A DNA stretch of 17,034 nucleotides from Sedimentisphaerales bacterium (GCA_016928975.1 JAFGJR010000080.1:1-17034); one strand, 5' to 3'; positions 7,173-15,974 are shown, counted from the first letter of the stretch. Notes: generated by a model from the letters alone, not told the origin. Numbers and translations: made by a program.

Positions 7173-8648
7173 TCAATTCTGAATCAGGCGTTCAGGTGTG
7201 GCGAAATCCTGTGTCATGGTTCGCGGCAGTCGATATACGTCTCCTGTCTTGTTGCAGAAGTAGAGGGAAGAAGCGGAGGGCTCCCGGCCGTGGCCATCGG
7301 CCCAGAACGCGTAGAAATCGTCATGGGTGTTCACCGGGCGTCTGGCAAAGGTGTGGTTGAAGGGACTGGTGCTTGTGAGCTGTCGCACCTTCTTCCAGGC
7401 AGCGCCTCGATCGTCACTGGTCCACAGGGCCATCTCGCCGCCGGGATTGTACGGCTGCGGCCCCTGCTCTGTCGGGCCGACGATGCGCCAGGTGCCGTCG
7501 GATTCGATGTAGAGCGAGCCCATGTCGTAGTTGTTGTCGGAGGTTGTGATCGGTCGAATCTCCCAGTCGCTCCCTGTCCATCGAGCGGTCGTCCAGGTAC
7601 GGGGGTCGTCTTGCGGGCCGGATCGGAAGCCCTTGCTCGTGATGAACAGAATGACCGGCCGATTCGCTTCATCGAAACGGATGTCCTTCAGGTAGACGAG
7701 CAGGCCATCCTTCTCGTAGTCATGTACGATCGCGGCGTTCTGTGGCTCGGTCAAAGGCAACGTGAGGTTTGCTCCGCCGGCACTGTGCCAGGACTGTCCA
7801 CGGTCTGTCGTCTCCATGTAGTAGAGGTTGGTTCGCCAGTTGAGACCTTTGCCCTTGGGATGATAGTTGAGGGCGGCGCCGGCTTTGCGCTCGTTGGCAG
7901 CGCTGATCCCGTAGTGTCCCTCGCCAATAGCGCCAAGCCTTTGCCAGGCGGACCAGCGAACGCCGTCGGGGCTGGTCATGAAACAGACCGTGCGCGCCGC
8001 TGGATAATTGTAGCGCGTGAAGAAGGCCACAAACCCTTGTCCCGGAACGAACCAGGGTTGCATGTACGAGAAGTTCGTCATGGCCACTTCCCGGCCGTCC
8101 TCGATCTTCGTCGCGTGGACCTGCTCGAAAGCGTCGATGTCATACGGCTGTCTGCTCCGGTGAATGTACGAAGGTCGCGAGGTCCCATGTGACGTGGAGA
8201 AGATCCAGATGTACCCTTTGTCATCGACGGAAATCACCGGGTTGTCGTGAGCGTCCTTGGTTCCCTTGTCGAGGATGACAGTCGGGCGCGGGACCTTGCC
8301 GGTCGTGTGGTCGTAGTACGACACCATGTGCAGCAGGACGCCGGACGCATCCTTTCCATCGTTGGCACTTGTCAGATCGTGTTCAAGGTGCGAGCTCTCC
8401 ATGGTTCCGCCATAACAGAAGAAGGTCTTCCTGACCTTGTCGCAGTAGACGGCGAACGGACTGTGCTTGGCACAGAAAGTGGCCATGCCGCCGCTGTACT
8501 TGAAACGGTATTCATTCTTGAGCGGCTGATTCATGTACCAGACGCCGCGATACCCGGTGTCCTTGCGATTCCATGTCAAGGTGGATTCACCGCCTCTGGT
8601 TGCCCCAGCAAGCGACATGATTATTAGAACGGACAGAGACACTGCCAT
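7173..8648 (-). CDS. Secreted BNR_4 beta-propeller protein, possible polysaccharide lyase
   Basis: This protein of about 491 residues matches the BNR_4 type of sialidase-like propeller, which includes ulvan-lyase families PL24/PL25. I chose ATG 8648 because GAGG lies 6 bases upstream. ATG 8654 and TTG 8660 are alternatives in the same frame. An N-terminal signal peptide (MAVSLSVLIIMSLAGATRG) indicates export. Typical blocks are YRGVWYMNQP, KYSGGMATFCAKHSPFAVY, FCYGGT and HMVSYYDHTTGKVPRPT. H134 in DAHDNPV and H154 in STSHGT are 20 residues apart, the spacing I recall for the PL25 catalytic histidines. Y195, R212 and Y246 are further candidates. Its start is two to nine bases after the aldolase stop, so translation is probably coupled. 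Possible functions are a lyase on a uronate polymer or a related glycan-binding or hydrolytic propeller; the substrate is unproven. Confidence 0.82.
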   Translation of the reverse strand: MAVSLSVLIIMSLAGATRGGESTLTWNRKDTGYRGVWYMNQPLKNEYRFKYSGGMATFCAKHSPFAVYCDKVRKTFFCYGGTMESSHLEHDLTSANDGKDASGVLLHMVSYYDHTTGKVPRPTVILDKGTKDAHDNPVISVDDKGYIWIFSTSHGTSRPSYIHRSRQPYDIDAFEQVHATKIEDGREVAMTNFSYMQPWFVPGQGFVAFFTRYNYPAARTVCFMTSPDGVRWSAWQRLGAIGEGHYGISAANERKAGAALNYHPKGKGLNWRTNLYYMETTDRGQSWHSAGGANLTLPLTEPQNAAIVHDYEKDGLLVYLKDIRFDEANRPVILFITSKGFRSGPQDDPRTWTTARWTGSDWEIRPITTSDNNYDMGSLYIESDGTWRIVGPTEQGPQPYNPGGEMALWTSDDRGAAWKKVRQLTSTSPFNHTFARRPVNTHDDFYAFWADGHGREPSASSLYFCNKTGDVYRLPRTMTQDFATPERLIQN

Positions 8649-8656
8649 CGGCATCC

Positions 8657-9442
8657 TCAATCGAGATTGAAGCTACGACTGGTCTTGGCGCTGATCTGTT
8701 CAATGGAGGCATTGGCGAAATCGAGGCCGCGGTACTTGGCCGCACGCAGGCGGTCGATAAGCTGCTTGATCTGCGCAAGCTCATTGGCGAGGCGCTTGTA
8801 GTCCTGCTCCTCGACGATCTTCTGCATCGTGGCCTTATCGATCATGCTGAATGAACCGCCGAGCACGAGGACTTCGGCGTCGATGTAAGCGGGGATGTTC
8901 GTGGCGTTGGTTCCGCCGGTAGGGACGAGACTGATCGTCTTGTGAATGGCGGGATCGATGGCCTTGACAAAGGCCGGACCTCCCAGCTCCTGCGCGGGGA
9001 AGACTTTGCACAGATTCGCGCCTTTGGCGAACTGCACCACGACCTCTGTGGCGCTGCCGCAGCCCGGGATCATCGGCACTCGCCCTGCAAATCGGCGGAA
9101 GCTCGCGTCACTGAAGTTGACCGCCGAGACGAGGTAGCACGCCCCGGCATCGACGACCTGCTGGAGGGTGGGCAGGGGGTCATCACGATGCGCGTGGTTG
9201 TAGACGGCGAGCATGCCGGGCCAGTCGATCAGGCTGGCCGAGCCGGCCACGAAATCAGGCAGCTCCTTGCGAAGTCGTGAGAGCTTCTCCAGGGGCCGGC
9301 TGATTCTACACGTGACCTCCATGTTGTTGATCCCGGCGGACCGCAGCGCCTCCGCAGTCCTGACGATGTCGAGCTTGTCCTGATTGAAAACAAGGATGAA
9401 ACCGTCCCGCAGGAGCGTGGTGAGCACAGTCTTGATGTCCAT
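8657..9442 (-). CDS. KDPG/KHG aldolase family protein (Eda-like)
   Basis: A 261-residue TIM-barrel class I aldolase. Eda enzymes cleave 2-keto-3-deoxy-6-phosphogluconate to pyruvate and glyceraldehyde-3-phosphate. Key positions are kept: E42 and R46 in MEVTCR (the E45/R49 pair of E. coli), the Schiff-base lysine K146 in LCKVFPAQELGG, IPGCGSATEVV (125-135), and the phosphate-binding PTGG (174-177). The usual GAGTV strand reads VAGSASL. The protein is about 50 residues longer than E. coli Eda, with extra sequence around residues 70-95 and a C-terminal helical tail after about 205. ATG 9442 follows GAGGGG. The stop overlaps the translation start region of the BNR_4 gene. With the KDG-kinase-like gene downstream it would complete KDG breakdown. 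The long insertion means the true substrate could be a related keto acid. Confidence 0.87.
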   Translation of the reverse strand: MDIKTVLTTLLRDGFILVFNQDKLDIVRTAEALRSAGINNMEVTCRISRPLEKLSRLRKELPDFVAGSASLIDWPGMLAVYNHAHRDDPLPTLQQVVDAGACYLVSAVNFSDASFRRFAGRVPMIPGCGSATEVVVQFAKGANLCKVFPAQELGGPAFVKAIDPAIHKTISLVPTGGTNATNIPAYIDAEVLVLGGSFSMIDKATMQKIVEEQDYKRLANELAQIKQLIDRLRAAKYRGLDFANASIEQISAKTSRSFNLD

Positions 9443-9471
9443 GAGAACCCCTCGTTGAATGGGTGGCGGAC

Positions 9472-9501
9472 ACAGGACCTATGGGACTCATGGGACCTAT
9501 G
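9472..9501. repeat. 9-bp periodic repeat, site 2
   Basis: ACAGGACCT, ATGGGACTC and ATGGGACCT followed by ATG repeat at exactly 9 bp. The site fills the gap between the SDR stop (9509) and the aldolase start (9442). On the minus strand it begins 7 bases after the SDR TGA. Confidence 0.75.
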
Positions 9502-9508
9502 TTCGTTG

Positions 9509-10279
9509 TCACAGTCGTTTCAGGTGGAAGCCGCCATCGACGTTGATGACAGTTCCGGTCGAGAAGTCGAGGCGGCCTTCGGCGATGGCACCGACCGCCT
9601 TGGCGACGTCGCCGGGCTTGCCCCAACGGCGGATGGGAGTGAGCCCCTCGGCGATCAGCTTGTCGTATTTCTCTTTCACAGCGCTGGTCATATCGGTTTC
9701 GATGATGCCGGGACTGATCTCGAAGACGCCGATCCCGTACTCGGCCAGCCGGTCGGCGTAGAGCTTGGTCATCATGGCGATGCCCGCCTTGCTGATGCAG
9801 TATTCGCCGCGGGAGGGCGAGCTGGTATAGGCGGAGATCGAGCCGATGTTGATGATCCGTAGCGGACGGGTCGGGTCCTGTTTCCTCTGCTCGATCATCC
9901 AATTGGCCACGAGCTGCGTGAGAAAATAGGGACCTTTCAGGTTGATTCCGAGCACCCGGTCGAAGCTCTCCTCCGTGGCTTCGAGGATGTCGAGTCGCTT
10001 CATCGGGGCGGCGCCGGCGTTGTTGACCAGCAGGTCGCACCGGCCGAACGTCGTCGTGGCCACTTCCACGATGCGCTGTCGCACCTGGTTCTCGGCGACG
10101 TTGCCGGGGGCGAACTCGCAACGGGAGCCCAGAGCCGTAGCCTCCTCCAGCACGTCCGGCTGCTGCTCCTGAACTCGGTTGACGACCAGGTCATAGCCCA
10201 GGGAAGCTAGTTCCAGTGCCACGCCGCGGCCGATTCCCCGGCTGGCGCCCGTGACGATGGCGACAGGTCGATCTCTCAT
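9509..10279 (-). CDS. Short-chain dehydrogenase/reductase (FabG-like)
   Basis: A 256-residue classical SDR, an NAD(P)-dependent oxidoreductase of alcohol/ketone pairs. The cofactor motif TGASRGIG is at residues 10-17 and NNAG at 86-89. The catalytic tetrad is N113, S147, Y160 and K164 (YCISK), and the family C-terminal segment FSTGTVINVDGGF is present. ATG 10279 is preceded by GAGGGGA about 8 bases upstream. The gene follows the OYE/GltD fusion by 15 bp and is followed by the aldolase. FabG motifs alone cannot separate ketoacyl-ACP reductases from sugar-acid dehydrogenases. The neighbourhood (KDG kinase, KDPG aldolase, polysaccharide-active protein) favours a KduD- or gluconate-dehydrogenase-like role on a keto-sugar acid, which is inference. 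Confidence 0.88.
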   Translation of the reverse strand: MRDRPVAIVTGASRGIGRGVALELASLGYDLVVNRVQEQQPDVLEEATALGSRCEFAPGNVAENQVRQRIVEVATTTFGRCDLLVNNAGAAPMKRLDILEATEESFDRVLGINLKGPYFLTQLVANWMIEQRKQDPTRPLRIINIGSISAYTSSPSRGEYCISKAGIAMMTKLYADRLAEYGIGVFEISPGIIETDMTSAVKEKYDKLIAEGLTPIRRWGKPGDVAKAVGAIAEGRLDFSTGTVINVDGGFHLKRL

Positions 10280-10294
10280 GGGAAGGTCCCCTCT

Positions 10295-12922
10295 CTATTG
10301 CTGCAAGAATAAGTCGATTTGCCGGGCCGCTTTCATGCCGTCGGCGACGGCAGCCACTACCGTGGCTGGCCCCCGGACGAGATCGCCGCCGGCGAAGACA
10401 CCCTTGCGGGACGTGGCGAGCGAGTTGCCCTGCGTCCGGATCAGACCGCCATCGAGCGGGACGCCGGGGAGCAGTTCTTGGATGTCCTCTGGAGCGGCCT
10501 GACCGATGGCCTCGACCACCAGGTCCATGTTGAGGTTGTACGCGCTGGATTCGATCGGTTCGGGACGTCTGCGCCCACCTGCATCCGGGTCGCCCAGGCG
10601 CGTGGGACAGAGTCTGATTCCCGTGAGCTTGCCGTGGGTGCTGTTGTATTCGAGCGGCTGCGTCAGCACGAGAAAATGGATACCCTCTCGTATGGCGCGA
10701 TCCTGCTCGGCGCTCCAGGCGGGCATCTCCTGGAAGGATCGGCGATAGATCACGTAGACATCCCGCGCGCCAAGCTGCTTAGCCGTGACGGCGACATCCA
10801 TCGCCGTATTGCCGCCGCCGATGACGGCGATACTCCTTCCTGCCAGGCTCAGCGCGTTGGTCTGCCTGGCGGCAGCCAGAAAGGCCATTGCATTCCACAG
10901 GCCGCTGAGCCGTCGCTCGCCGATCCCCACGGACTCCTGCAAGCCCAGTCCGATGAAGGCGGCATCAAAGTCCTGGGACAGAATCGTATCGAGGTTGTGA
11001 CTGGCATCGAGTTCCTTGCCGAGGTTCAGGACCATCCGGTCGTTCGGCATGTCGGCGAAGACGGCGGATAGCTCGCTTCTGAGCGAGTGGCACTGTCGGT
11101 CGGGCGGGATGACAGATTCGACTGTGCCGCCCAATGTGCGGCTCTTGTCGAAGATCGCCACGGTGTGACCGGCTTCGAGCAGTCGGGCGGCGCAGGCCAG
11201 GCCCGCGGGTCCGGCTCCGATCACCGCGACCTTCTTGCCCGTTGCCTTCTCCGGGATGCGCAGCCTGGACCAGCCGTTCTTGTTGGCCTGCTCGGCGAGG
11301 TACCTCTGGATATCTGCGATGGGCAGCGGACCGTCGCCGATGAAGCCTTGCAGGCAGTTGCCCTGGCATTGCTGCTCGACCGGGCACAGCCACGCACAGA
11401 CTTCAGGGAACACATTCGCCTGCCGGATCGCCTCGTAGGCCTCAAGGTCCTTGCCGTCGAGGAACAGGCCGATGAATTGCGGGATGGGGACACCGGCCGG
11501 GCAGGCGAGCTGGCACGTGGGCTCCTGGCATTTGCGGCAGGTGGAGGCCAGACGCAGCAGGTTCTCCCGGTCGCTCATCCGGCCGTGCAGGAAGATCGGG
11601 CCGTAGGTCTTGTTGTCTCGCACGACGCAGCCGGTCCTGCCGTTGTCCCGCATGATCTGCGTGCACGCGCTGCAACCGACGCAGACCTTCTCCGGATACA
11701 TCTTGCCGTCGCGGAGGATGTCGCGTGCGAAATCGGGATAGGCGAATCCCATTCGGCCGGCGCCGATCAGGGTCACTAAGCCGTTGGCTTTATTGGCGGC
11801 CCCGACGTTGGCCAAGAGGGTCCGCAGCCAGCTATAGCCTGTGCCGACAAACGCCATATCGGGGAACTGCTTTTGGATTTCGCCGGTCAGCTTGACCAGC
11901 CTGTGCACGCCGACCAGCGGATGTTCCGGCTCGGAGTATCCGCCGACGATGGGCTCGTTGAACGGTCGGCCCACGTGGGGATTGTAGTAGGGATTCGCGA
12001 TGGTGATGTTGATGAGCCACACGCCGCGCTGGCGCAGCAGGCCGATGAGTCGCGTGGGCTCGGTCAGGTCGCACCTGGTGTAGTCATCCTTGTCCACGCC
12101 CCAGCCATAGGGGTAAGGGATCGCGTCATAGACGCCCATGCGAGTGACGATGCGGGCCTTGTCGCCCAGCTCGCCGCGGATCTTGTCAATCACCTCCAGC
12201 GTGAATCGCGTGCGGTTCTCGAATGGGCCGCCGTACTTGCCGGGACGGTTGTGACAGGCGTGCAGCTCGTTTATGAGATAGCCATGACAGGACTTGATGT
12301 CCACGGCATCGAAGCCGACCTCGAAGGCGATGCGTGCCGCCTCGACGTAGGCATCCTGAAGCTGCTCCAGATACTCATCCGTGACAAGCGGCCAGTCCTC
12401 CGGGATCTTGCTCTTTCGATTGGTGTCCGGCTTCGGTTGCGGCGTCATCGGGTCGCGGTAGGGGTCGCGCTGCGGGATGATCGGCTTGGGCGCCGGGCCG
12501 GGCTTGCTGTATCGCCCCGAGTGGGTCAGTTGCGCGATGATCACCGGTCTGTGCTTGGCTCCATTCGCTTCGGCCGCTTTCTCACGGGCTCGCGCAACCA
12601 TCGCCGCGAAGGCCTCCTGGCTTCCTCGGTGGAGCCACAGTTGGCGGGGATTGGCCCGAGCCTCCTGCACGACGGCGATTGCCTCTGCCCAGATCAAGCC
12701 TGCGCCGCCGGCGGCGAACCGCTCGTATCGCCGGAAGGTGAGCTTGTCCGGCCGGCCCTGGGCGTCACCGTCGCAGCCTTCCATCGGGTGCACCGCCAGG
12801 GAGTTGGGGATCGTGAGCCCGGCGAACTCGACGGGCTGAGCGAGAATGGACGCATCCTCAATCGCATCGATGGAGACACCAAGCCTGTCGCTCAGGCGTT
12901 TGAGGTCCTCCACGCTGCTCAA
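10295..12922 (-). CDS. Fusion flavoprotein: Old Yellow Enzyme barrel plus GltD-like Fe-S/FAD/NAD(P) module
   Basis: A protein of at least 875 residues, numbered here from TTG 12922. Residues about 25-410 are an Old Yellow Enzyme (FMN) barrel of the 2,4-dienoyl-CoA reductase type, with HPMEGCDGD (45-53), QLTHSGR (131-137) and SCHGYLINEL (211-220). C414, C417, C420 and C432 look like its 4Fe-4S ligands. A glutamate-synthase-small-subunit-like Fe-S domain follows: C462, C465, C470, C474, then C509, C513, C519, C523. After it come an FAD site GAGPAG (569-574), an NAD(P) site GGGNTA (702-707) and AGGD (844-847). Electrons could pass from NAD(P)H through FAD and the clusters to FMN and reduce an activated C=C or C=O bond; the substrate is unknown. 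The true start is probably an ATT codon at 12958 behind a perfect ribosome binding site, which would add 12 residues. The gene heads the run leading to the SDR 15 bp away. Confidence 0.87.
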   Translation of the reverse strand: MSSVEDLKRLSDRLGVSIDAIEDASILAQPVEFAGLTIPNSLAVHPMEGCDGDAQGRPDKLTFRRYERFAAGGAGLIWAEAIAVVQEARANPRQLWLHRGSQEAFAAMVARAREKAAEANGAKHRPVIIAQLTHSGRYSKPGPAPKPIIPQRDPYRDPMTPQPKPDTNRKSKIPEDWPLVTDEYLEQLQDAYVEAARIAFEVGFDAVDIKSCHGYLINELHACHNRPGKYGGPFENRTRFTLEVIDKIRGELGDKARIVTRMGVYDAIPYPYGWGVDKDDYTRCDLTEPTRLIGLLRQRGVWLINITIANPYYNPHVGRPFNEPIVGGYSEPEHPLVGVHRLVKLTGEIQKQFPDMAFVGTGYSWLRTLLANVGAANKANGLVTLIGAGRMGFAYPDFARDILRDGKMYPEKVCVGCSACTQIMRDNGRTGCVVRDNKTYGPIFLHGRMSDRENLLRLASTCRKCQEPTCQLACPAGVPIPQFIGLFLDGKDLEAYEAIRQANVFPEVCAWLCPVEQQCQGNCLQGFIGDGPLPIADIQRYLAEQANKNGWSRLRIPEKATGKKVAVIGAGPAGLACAARLLEAGHTVAIFDKSRTLGGTVESVIPPDRQCHSLRSELSAVFADMPNDRMVLNLGKELDASHNLDTILSQDFDAAFIGLGLQESVGIGERRLSGLWNAMAFLAAARQTNALSLAGRSIAVIGGGNTAMDVAVTAKQLGARDVYVIYRRSFQEMPAWSAEQDRAIREGIHFLVLTQPLEYNSTHGKLTGIRLCPTRLGDPDAGGRRRPEPIESSAYNLNMDLVVEAIGQAAPEDIQELLPGVPLDGGLIRTQGNSLATSRKGVFAGGDLVRGPATVVAAVADGMKAARQIDLFLQQ

Positions 12923-12955
12923 CTGGAATTCCCACTGTTGGGGCTGTGCGGGCTG

Positions 12956-12971
12956 AATCTTGGCACCTCCT
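12956..12971 (-). promoter_or_regulatory. Perfect ribosome binding site leading to a probable ATT start codon
   Basis: On the minus strand, AGGAGGT (12971-12965) is followed by six bases and then ATT (12958-12956), in frame with the OYE/GltD gene. No ATG, GTG or TTG occurs in this frame between the uvrA stop (13028) and TTG 12922. TTG 12922 itself has no good ribosome binding site. Confidence 0.55.
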
Positions 12972-12984
12972 GTCCTCAGACGAC

Positions 12985-13021
12985 ATAGGGCATAGGACGC
13001 ATAGGGCGGATAGGACCTATG
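12985..13021. repeat. 9-bp periodic repeat, site 3
   Basis: After a shortened unit (ATAGGGC), the units ATAGGACGC, ATAGGGCGG and ATAGGACCT followed by ATG repeat at 9 bp. The site starts 7 bases after the uvrA stop on the minus strand. Its end TAGGACCTATG is identical to site 1. Confidence 0.75.
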
Positions 13022-13027
13022 CGCCCG

Positions 13028-15874
13028 CTACGCGAGCTTGTCCTTCAGGAACCTGCCCGTGTAGCTGTCCGGGTTCTTCACGATTTCCTCGGGCGTTCCT
13101 GCTGCCACGACCGTTCCGCCGGCGTCGCCGCCCTCGGGACCGAGGTCTATTATATAATCCGCCGTTTTGATGACATCAAGGTTGTGTTCGATGACCAGGA
13201 TGGTATTGCCCATGTCGCACAATCGCTGTAGGACGCTCAGGAGGTTGTGAATGTCCGCGAAGTGCAGACCGGTGGTGGGCTCGTCGAGGATGTAGAGGGT
13301 GTGGCCGGTCGCCGCCTTGCCCAGCTCGGCCGAGAGCTTCACTCGCTGGGCCTCGCCGCCCGAGAGCGTCGTCGAGGACTGGCCGAGCTGCACGTAGCCC
13401 AACCCAACGTCCAGAAGCGTCTTGAGGATGCGGACAATCGTGGGGAAATTAGCGAAGAAACCCACTGCATCCTCGATCCGCATATCGAGGACCTCGGCGA
13501 TGTTCTTGCCTTTATAGGTGATCTGGAGGGTCTCCGGGTTGTATCGCGTGCCCTTGCAGTCCTGGCAGGTGACGTAGACGTCGGGCAGAAAGTGCATCTC
13601 GATCTTCTTGGTGCCCTGGCCGCGGCAGGACTCGCAACGACCCCCCTTGACGTTGAAGCTGAATCGGCCGGCGGTGTAGCCGCGAATCTTGGCCTCGCGC
13701 GTCAAGGCGAAGAGCTTGCGGATCAGGTCGAAGGCGCCCGTATACGTGGCGGGATTGCTTCGCGGCGTCTTGCCGATGGGCGATTGATCGATCTCGATCA
13801 CTTTGTCGATCTGCGAGATTCCCAGGACGTTCTTATGGGCGCCCGGCTTCTCTCGCGACTGATATAGGTGACGCTTCAGGGCTCGCAGGAGGATATGGTT
13901 GACGAGCGTGCTCTTGCCGGAGCCCGAGACACCGGTGACGCAGATGAACGCGCCAAGCGGAAACTTGACGTCGATCTCCTTGAGATTGTGCTCGGCGGCC
14001 CCCTTGACCTCGATGCACTTCTTCATATTGAACGAGCGCCGCTTGGCGGGAACTGCGATGCTTCTCTTGCCGCTGAGGTACTCGCCGGTGAGCGACCGCT
14101 CGGACTGGATGATGTCCTCCATCGTGCCCTGGGCGATGACCTCGCCGCCGTGCTCGCCGGCGGCCGGACCGATGTCGACGATGTGGTCGGCGGCGCGCAT
14201 GATGTCCTCGTCGTGCTCGACGACGATCACGGTATTGCCGATCTGGCTGAGTCTTCGGAGGATGCCGAGCAGGCGGTCATTGTCGCGTTTGTGCAGGCCG
14301 ATAGTCGGCTCGTCGAGGACGTAGCAGACGCCGACCAGGCCGCTGCCGACCTGGGTCGCCAGGCGGATGCGCTGGGCCTCGCCGCCGGCCAGCGTGCTGC
14401 TTATGCGATCCAACGTCAGGTAACCGAGCCCGACGTCCATCATGAATTGCAGACGGGCCTTGATCTCTTTGAGGATCTGACTGGCGATGATCGTCTGCTC
14501 CTTGTCAAGCTGGAGGTCGTTGAAGAACCGCTGGGCGCTCTCGACGCTCAGGCGGGCCAGCTTCCGGATGTTCATCTCTCCCACGGTCACTGCGATTGCT
14601 TCCGGGCGAAGCCTCGCGCCGCGGCACGCCTGACACGGCTGCTCCGACAGGTACCCGTGCAGACGCGTTTTGACGTACTCGCTCGTCGTGTTCTTCCATC
14701 GTCGGTCGAGGTTCGGGATAACCCCCTCGAACCACACGCCCATCCTCTCCTCGTCCTCCTCGGTCGTGCCGCACATCAGCATCCGCTGGATGTCCTTGGG
14801 GATCTGCTCGTAGGGGATGGATTTGCTGATGCCGGTGTTGCGGCAGAACCGCTTGACCAGGCGATTGTAGTAGATGTTCATTCGCTTGCCACTGCGGCGC
14901 CACGCATCCACGGCCCCGTTCTCCAGCGACACGCTTTTATCGGGCACGATCAGGTCGGGATCGAACTCGAGGATCGTACCGAGCCCGTCACAACTCTTGC
15001 ACGCCCCGTAAGGACTGTTGAAGCTGAACAGTCTCGGCGACAGCTCCTCCAGGCTGGCCTCCGGGTGCTCGGGACAGGCGAATTTCTCGCTGTAGATGGT
15101 CTCTTCCCACCTGCCGTCGCTCTCTCCGCCCTTTTCTGCCCCCGGCTGTTGGATGAGCACAAGCAGTGTCCCTTCGGCTAATTTCAGTGCAGTCTCCACG
15201 GAGTCGGCCAGTCGAATACTGACGCCTTGGCGGAGGATAAGCCTGTCCACGACGGCGGCGATGTCATGCTTCTTGTTTTTGTTCAAGTCGGGCACATTGC
15301 GGAGGTCATACACGGCCCCGTCCACACGGACGCGAACGAAACCCTCGCGTTGAATGTTAGCAAGCACATCCTTGTGTTCGCCCTTCTTGCCGCGGATCAG
15401 CGGCGCGCAGATCTGAATCTTGGTTCCCTCCGGCCGCTCAAGAATCGACTGGACGATCTGGGAGGAATGCTGACTGGTGATCTCCCGGCCGCAGACCCAG
15501 CAGTGCGGCTGGCCCACCCGGGCGAACAGCAGGCGGAAGTAGTCGTAGATCTCCGTCGTCGTCGCCACCGTCGAACGCGGGTTGCTGCTGGCGCTTCGCT
15601 GCTCGATCGCGATCGTGGGTGGAAGACCGGAGATGTCGCTGACCGCCGGTTTCTGCATCTGCTCCAGGAACTGCCTGGCGTACGCGCTGAGCGATTCGAC
15701 GTATTTTCGCCTGCCCTCGGCGTAGATCGTGTCGAACGCCAGCGAGCTTTTGCCCGAGCCGCTGATCCCCGTGATGACCACGAGCTTGTCGCGCGGAATG
15801 TCCAGACTGATATTCTTCAGGTTGTGCTCAGCGGCACCCTCGATCCGGATAACCTTCTCTGTGTGATCAACCAT
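13028..15874 (-). CDS. uvrA: Excinuclease ABC subunit A (UvrA)
   Basis: A 948-residue UvrA, the damage-recognition ATPase of nucleotide excision repair that loads UvrB onto DNA. Two ABC ATPase modules are complete. Walker A motifs are GISGSGKSS (36-44) and GVSGSGKST (near 643-651). Signature motifs are [12 protein letters not shown] (near 493) and [12 protein letters not shown] (near 835). Zinc-binding cysteines are seen near residue 266 (CPEH, then CKSC) and near 745 (CESC, then CQDC). The length is normal. ATG 15874 has a modest AGGA upstream. A probable promoter lies about 100 bp upstream. No LexA-type box was recognised. No other uvr gene is present. The OYE/GltD gene follows after 105 bp without an obvious terminator, so some read-through is possible. 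Confidence 0.98.
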   Translation of the reverse strand: MVDHTEKVIRIEGAAEHNLKNISLDIPRDKLVVITGISGSGKSSLAFDTIYAEGRRKYVESLSAYARQFLEQMQKPAVSDISGLPPTIAIEQRSASSNPRSTVATTTEIYDYFRLLFARVGQPHCWVCGREITSQHSSQIVQSILERPEGTKIQICAPLIRGKKGEHKDVLANIQREGFVRVRVDGAVYDLRNVPDLNKNKKHDIAAVVDRLILRQGVSIRLADSVETALKLAEGTLLVLIQQPGAEKGGESDGRWEETIYSEKFACPEHPEASLEELSPRLFSFNSPYGACKSCDGLGTILEFDPDLIVPDKSVSLENGAVDAWRRSGKRMNIYYNRLVKRFCRNTGISKSIPYEQIPKDIQRMLMCGTTEEDEERMGVWFEGVIPNLDRRWKNTTSEYVKTRLHGYLSEQPCQACRGARLRPEAIAVTVGEMNIRKLARLSVESAQRFFNDLQLDKEQTIIASQILKEIKARLQFMMDVGLGYLTLDRISSTLAGGEAQRIRLATQVGSGLVGVCYVLDEPTIGLHKRDNDRLLGILRRLSQIGNTVIVVEHDEDIMRAADHIVDIGPAAGEHGGEVIAQGTMEDIIQSERSLTGEYLSGKRSIAVPAKRRSFNMKKCIEVKGAAEHNLKEIDVKFPLGAFICVTGVSGSGKSTLVNHILLRALKRHLYQSREKPGAHKNVLGISQIDKVIEIDQSPIGKTPRSNPATYTGAFDLIRKLFALTREAKIRGYTAGRFSFNVKGGRCESCRGQGTKKIEMHFLPDVYVTCQDCKGTRYNPETLQITYKGKNIAEVLDMRIEDAVGFFANFPTIVRILKTLLDVGLGYVQLGQSSTTLSGGEAQRVKLSAELGKAATGHTLYILDEPTTGLHFADIHNLLSVLQRLCDMGNTILVIEHNLDVIKTADYIIDLGPEGGDAGGTVVAAGTPEEIVKNPDSYTGRFLKDKLA

Positions 15875-15974
15875 AGATCCTGTGAGTCAGAAGCCTCAAT
15901 CGCATTCCCCAACGCCATACGACTCCCCACCCGCCGTCGTGCATCTGATCTTCCCACGGCGGCACAAACCCCAT

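Noticed and set aside
7146..8192. Plus-strand open frame opposite the BNR_4 gene
   Set aside because: The minus-strand protein has conserved blocks and a signal peptide; this frame has neither.
9463..9501. CRISPR-like array at the 9-bp repeats
   Set aside because: The units are 9 bp with no spacers and no cas genes are present; these are simple periodic repeats.
11873..12988. Plus-strand open frame opposite the OYE/GltD gene
   Set aside because: It is a shadow of a strongly supported flavoprotein gene.
13868..15181. Plus-strand open frame opposite uvrA
   Set aside because: uvrA is unambiguous and this frame shows no conserved feature.
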